A stretch of 26,856 nt of DNA from a virus. The stretch is from positions 1 to 26,856 of IMG/VR virus record IMGVR_UViG_3300032293_002173; one strand, given 5' to 3'. Under the pieces are notes generated by a model. It searched no databases. It saw nothing but the letters and a program-made list of their open reading frames with translations, and had not been told where the DNA came from. Positions 24,025-26,856 of this stretch are shown in pieces; the first letter of the stretch is position 1, and each line of letters starts with the position of its first letter. The position numbers and the translations under genes are program-made.

Positions 24025-24477
24025 ATGAAAGAGATGGACAGCACAAAGATGGAATTCCTTCTAACTTTAAATGACAACATCGTTGTACAAAGATTTTTTA
24101 ATGTTAAGGGGTATAACCCGAAGGCAAAAAATTCTTTGGAATTCTATGAAATAATTAAGGCTTTGGGAGAGGAATTACATTATTATTTGAAAATGAAGAC
24201 GGTTGTTTATATGTTGGACAATAAAGATTCCATCATCCACGACCCTTCAATTATGGAAACATCCTTCACTGAAGGACCTGAAGTTTTTAACATTTATGTT
24301 AAGGTTGGAGAACAGACAATTTGTCATAGAGGATTCAACGCAAAATTGTACCCACCAAAAGTTCGTTATACGGTTGACGTAAGACCATTTTTGAAAGAGG
24401 TGTTGAAAGAGTTAACTGACATTTTTTCAAGTAAGAAATTAAGTTACCAATATTGTGAATTTGATTTAAGTAAGTAA
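24025..24477 (+). CDS. Unknown protein in the replication cluster
   Basis: A 150-residue soluble protein with alternating strand and helix character. Visible features are EFLLTLNDNIVVQRFFNVKG near the N-terminus, an amphipathic helix EIIKALGEELHYYLKM, and a beta-type segment VFNIYVKVGEQTICHRGF. A C-terminal helix, VRPFLKEVLKELTDIFSS, is followed by YQYCEFDLSK. I do not recognise a family. It starts 4 bases after the nuclease stop and is followed by the helicase gene 32 bases on, so it is most likely a replication or transcription accessory factor. In T4 this neighbourhood holds the helicase loader and late-transcription factors (59, 33, dsbA), but I see no sequence basis for naming it as any of these. 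Confidence 0.8.
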   Translation: MKEMDSTKMEFLLTLNDNIVVQRFFNVKGYNPKAKNSLEFYEIIKALGEELHYYLKMKTVVYMLDNKDSIIHDPSIMETSFTEGPEVFNIYVKVGEQTICHRGFNAKLYPPKVRYTVDVRPFLKEVLKELTDIFSSKKLSYQYCEFDLSK

Positions 24478-24509
24478 GTATTTAATAATACGGGGTATCA
24501 AAGAAAACT

Positions 24510-25892
24510 ATGAATAAGAATTTTGACTATTTAGGAAACACTTTCCAAATACAATTATTGAATCAAATTATAGAGGACAAAGATTTTGCATCATCAATTA
24601 TTGATGTAATTGAACCTATGTATTTTGATAACAAATACTTCAAAATCACTTTACAGATGATAAAGGAGTACCACAAAAAATACGAAGTGTGTCCTAATTT
24701 CGAAATTTTAGAACAGATTGTAAGGTCTGAAGTAACACAAGAATTGGTTGCAAAAATCGTATTAGATACTCTAAAACAAATAAAAGATGCTCCTTTTGAA
24801 GGAGTTATCTTTGTCCAAGAAAAAGCACTTAAGTTCTGTAAACAACAAGAACTTCAGAAGGCAATGGACAAGGCTCAGAAAATTATAACTGAAGGTGATT
24901 TTGAATCCTATGATAAAGTAGAAGGATTGGTTAGAGAGGCATTACAGGTTGGAGAAACTGATAAGGGAACAACAGATATCTTTACAGGTCTTGATATGGT
25001 ACTTGAAGAAGATTATAGGCATCCCATCCCAATGGGAATTCCAGGTATTGATAACCTATTAAAAGGTGGGTTGGCTAAAGGTGAGATTGGAGTTATATTA
25101 GCGCCAACTGGTGTAGGTAAAACTACAATCCTTACCAAAATTGCAAACACTGCATTTAATTTGGGGTACAACGTTCTTCAGATATTTTTTGAAGACAACC
25201 CAAAAATCATCCAAAGAAAACACTTCACCATTTGGACAGGAATTGCACCAGATGAATTATCAAACCATAAGGAAGAAGTTATGGGTAAGGTAACAGAAAT
25301 TAAGGAGTCTATGGACAATAAGTTAATCCTTAAAAAACTTGCTTCCGATACAATGACAATGAATCAAATTAAAAACCAAGTAAGAAAATTAATTGCTGAT
25401 GGTACAAAGATTGATTTGATTATGTTGGATTATATTGATTGTGTATTACCTGAATCAAGTGCAAAAGATGAATGGAAGGCTGAAGGTTCGGTTATGAGAG
25501 GATTTGAAGCAATGTGTCACGAGTTAAACATTGTTGGTTGGACTGCAACTCAAGGTAATAGAAGTTCAATCTCTTCAGAGGTTGTTACTACAGACCAAAT
25601 GGGAGGTTCAATTAAGAAGGCTCAAGTCGGTCACGTAATTATTACAGTCGCCAAAACATTACAACAAAAAGAAATGAATCTTGCAACAATTGCCATTACA
25701 AAGTCACGTTTAGGTAAAGACGGAGTTGTGTTTGAAAACTGCAAATTTAATAATGAACTTATTGAAATTGATACTGAATCATCAGTAACCTTCCTTGGAT
25801 TCGAGGAACAACAAGAGGAAAGAAAGAGAGATAGAGTTAAAGAGCTTCTTGAAAAAAGAAAGCAAAGAGAAACACAACAAAAAACTATTTAA
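24510..25892 (+). CDS. Replicative DNA helicase, DnaB / T4 gp41-like
   Basis: A 460-residue hexameric 5'-3' replicative helicase of the DnaB/gp41 family (T4 gp41 is 475 residues). The N-terminal 150 residues are helical, as in the DnaB N-domain and linker. The RecA-like motor domain begins at IPMGIPGIDNLLKGGLAKGE. Walker A is APTGVGKTT (198-206), followed by QIFFEDNPKIIQRK, which carries the catalytic-Glu region. Walker B is IDLIMLDYID (301-310), followed by WTATQGNRSS and the family's 'DQMGGSIKKAQVGHVIITVA' motif with its arginine-finger neighbourhood. The C-terminus is a highly charged helix rich in Arg, Lys and Glu. No primase domain is fused, and a primase is not in this window. Its position after the nuclease fits a replisome operon. 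Confidence 0.92.
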   Translation: MNKNFDYLGNTFQIQLLNQIIEDKDFASSIIDVIEPMYFDNKYFKITLQMIKEYHKKYEVCPNFEILEQIVRSEVTQELVAKIVLDTLKQIKDAPFEGVIFVQEKALKFCKQQELQKAMDKAQKIITEGDFESYDKVEGLVREALQVGETDKGTTDIFTGLDMVLEEDYRHPIPMGIPGIDNLLKGGLAKGEIGVILAPTGVGKTTILTKIANTAFNLGYNVLQIFFEDNPKIIQRKHFTIWTGIAPDELSNHKEEVMGKVTEIKESMDNKLILKKLASDTMTMNQIKNQVRKLIADGTKIDLIMLDYIDCVLPESSAKDEWKAEGSVMRGFEAMCHELNIVGWTATQGNRSSISSEVVTTDQMGGSIKKAQVGHVIITVAKTLQQKEMNLATIAITKSRLGKDGVVFENCKFNNELIEIDTESSVTFLGFEEQQEERKRDRVKELLEKRKQRETQQKTI

Positions 25893-25942
25893 CTAAATAT
25901 CTACTTTTTACAAAAAAAACTTATTATTTTTTAACCAAAATC

Positions 25943-25965
25943 GTGGTCGGTTTGTAGCCGACCAC
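25943..25965 (+). terminator. Hairpin after the helicase gene
   Basis: GTGGTCGG (25943-25950) and CCGACCAC (25958-25965) form a perfect 8-bp GC-rich stem with loop TTTGTAG. The tail is only ATATTTAATA rather than a clean T-run, so termination may be partial. The 133-base gap 25893-26025 holds this hairpin and AT-rich sequence, with nothing else that I can identify. Confidence 0.65.
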
Positions 25966-26025
25966 ATATTTAATAATAAAATCAACGATTTTTTGATAAA
26001 AAAGTTAATTACAAAAATTTAAAAA

Positions 26026-26856
26026 ATGGACATTTCAAACAGGATTTTATCGGAAATTACAGTGTATATGAAATACGCTAAGTATATTCCCGAACTTAAG
26101 AGAAGAGAGACGTGGCAGGAGCTAGTCACAAGAAATATGGAAATGCATATTAAGCAGTATCCACATTTAGAAAAAGAGATTAAAGAGAACTATATGTATG
26201 TTTATAGAAAACAAGTTCTCCCATCAATGAGGTCAATGCAGTTTGCAGGAAAACCAATTGAAATTTCACCAAACAGAATTTATAACTGTGCGTTTGCACC
26301 AATTGATGATTGGAGAGTATTCTCTGAAATTATGTTCTTGTTGTTAGGTGGAACAGGTGTTGGATATTCAGTTCAAAAACATCACGTAGATGCACTACCT
26401 GAAATTCTAAAACCAAACAAAGAAAGAAGTAGAAGATGGTTAGTTGCTGATTCAATCGAAGGATGGGCAGACGCAATTAAAGTTCTTGTTAAATCATATT
26501 TCTTTGGTGGTTCACATATTGAATTTGATTTTAGTGATATCAGACCAAAAGGTGCAAGATTGGTAACATCAGGTGGAAAGGCTCCTGGTCCTCAACCACT
26601 CAAAGAATGTCTTATTAAACTTGAAGGTATTTTTGATTCAAAAGAAAATGGTGAAAAATTAAAGGCAATTGAAGTTCACGATATTGTTTGTCATATTGCA
26701 GATGCAGTATTGGCTGGTGGTATCAGAAGAGCAGCACTTATTTCATTATTCTCTGCAACTGACGAAGAAATGATTGGATGTAAGAGCGGTGCTTGGTGGG
26801 AAACACATCCACAAAGAGGTAGAGCAAATAACTCAGCAGTTCTTATGAGACACAAA
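26026..26856 (+). CDS. nrdJ: Adenosylcobalamin-dependent (class II) ribonucleotide reductase, 3'-truncated by window edge
   Basis: The first 277 codons of a reductase converting ribonucleotides to deoxyribonucleotides; the frame is open to the last base. It matches the monomeric class II (RTPR, Lactobacillus leichmannii) family from the start: TVYMKYAKY, KRRETWQELVTRNMEMH, VLPSMRSMQFAGKPIE, then NRIYNCAFAPID. In that last motif C88 is the expected first member of the redox-active Cys pair. Further family motifs are LLLGGTGVGYSVQKHHVDAL, DSIEGWADAIKVLV, DIRPKGARLVTSGGKAPGPQ, and VHDIVCHIADAVLAGGIRRA followed by ALISLFS and RGRANNSAV. The radical-site and C-terminal Cys lie beyond the window. 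The start follows an A-rich leader (AAAAAATG) without a Shine-Dalgarno. The gene would supply dNTPs for phage replication and would need host B12. Confidence 0.93.
   Translation, partial: MDISNRILSEITVYMKYAKYIPELKRRETWQELVTRNMEMHIKQYPHLEKEIKENYMYVYRKQVLPSMRSMQFAGKPIEISPNRIYNCAFAPIDDWRVFSEIMFLLLGGTGVGYSVQKHHVDALPEILKPNKERSRRWLVADSIEGWADAIKVLVKSYFFGGSHIEFDFSDIRPKGARLVTSGGKAPGPQPLKECLIKLEGIFDSKENGEKLKAIEVHDIVCHIADAVLAGGIRRAALISLFSATDEEMIGCKSGAWWETHPQRGRANNSAVLMRHK

Noticed and set aside
25985-26015. Second weak hairpin (ATCAA...TTGAT) before the reductase gene
   Set aside because: The stem is only five A/T-rich pairs and is expected by chance in this composition.
26026-26060. Capsid-targeting-like N-terminus (NRILSE) in the reductase
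   Set aside because: The segment belongs to the normal N-terminus of class II reductases (ILS..TvymKYAKY), so no targeting signal is needed to explain it.

Overview
The window is a gene-dense, AT-rich stretch of a tailed-phage genome with contractile-tail (myovirus) morphology, related to the T4 superfamily. All recognisable genes are on the + strand. The evidence is an ordered set of T4-type tail genes (sheath, tube, gp26-like hub-assembly protein, tape measure, very large baseplate proteins) followed by T4-type replication genes (gp32-like ssDNA-binding protein, UvsX/RecA recombinase, RNase H/FEN-type 5' nuclease, DnaB/gp41-like helicase) and a class II ribonucleotide reductase. Start codons are preceded by A/T-rich leaders and almost never by a Shine-Dalgarno sequence. 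That is typical of Bacteroidota and their phages, so a Bacteroidota host is my inference, held with moderate to low confidence. One promoter that matches the E. coli sigma70 consensus exactly does not fit that picture easily.

Layout. 2-2638: 3' part of the tail sheath gene, then a strong terminator. 2675-3505: a HAD-superfamily phosphohydrolase placed between sheath and tube. 3596-4084: tail tube. 4156-4899: gp26-like baseplate-hub/tail-assembly protein. 4859-5038: an overlapping 59-residue ORF that looks like the small assembly-chaperone partner (gp51-like), as a separate gene or as a frameshift extension. 5081-6943: tape measure. 6981-12065: 1694-residue baseplate protein with an OmpA-like domain. 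12065-12388: small LysM/tail-X-like baseplate protein. 12378-20045: 2555-residue hub-like fusion ending in a possible wall-hydrolase-like region, a Gly/Ser/Thr linker and an IPT/TIG domain. 20077-20301 and 20306-20998: two small proteins at the end of the late block.

At 21015-21073 a terminator is followed by a consensus promoter, marking the switch to the replication block: gp32-like SSB (21098-21952), terminator, UvsX/RecA (21997-22998), 5' nuclease (23019-24020), a 150-residue unknown (24025-24477), DnaB-like helicase (24510-25892), hairpin, and the 5' part of a B12-dependent ribonucleotide reductase (26026 to the window end).

Regulation. Four late-block starts (tube, tape measure, 1694-residue baseplate protein, 74-residue protein) are each preceded by the octamer TATTTATA. 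This is the reverse complement of the T4 late-promoter core TATAAATA and is a good candidate late promoter for this phage. Several perfect hairpins end within a few bases of the next start codon. The tail genes would build a contractile injection machine in which baseplate domains contact peptidoglycan, while the replication genes supply recombination-dependent replication and dNTPs. There is no gene-free stretch over 300 bases, and I saw no tRNA, CRISPR array, insertion sequence or integrase.
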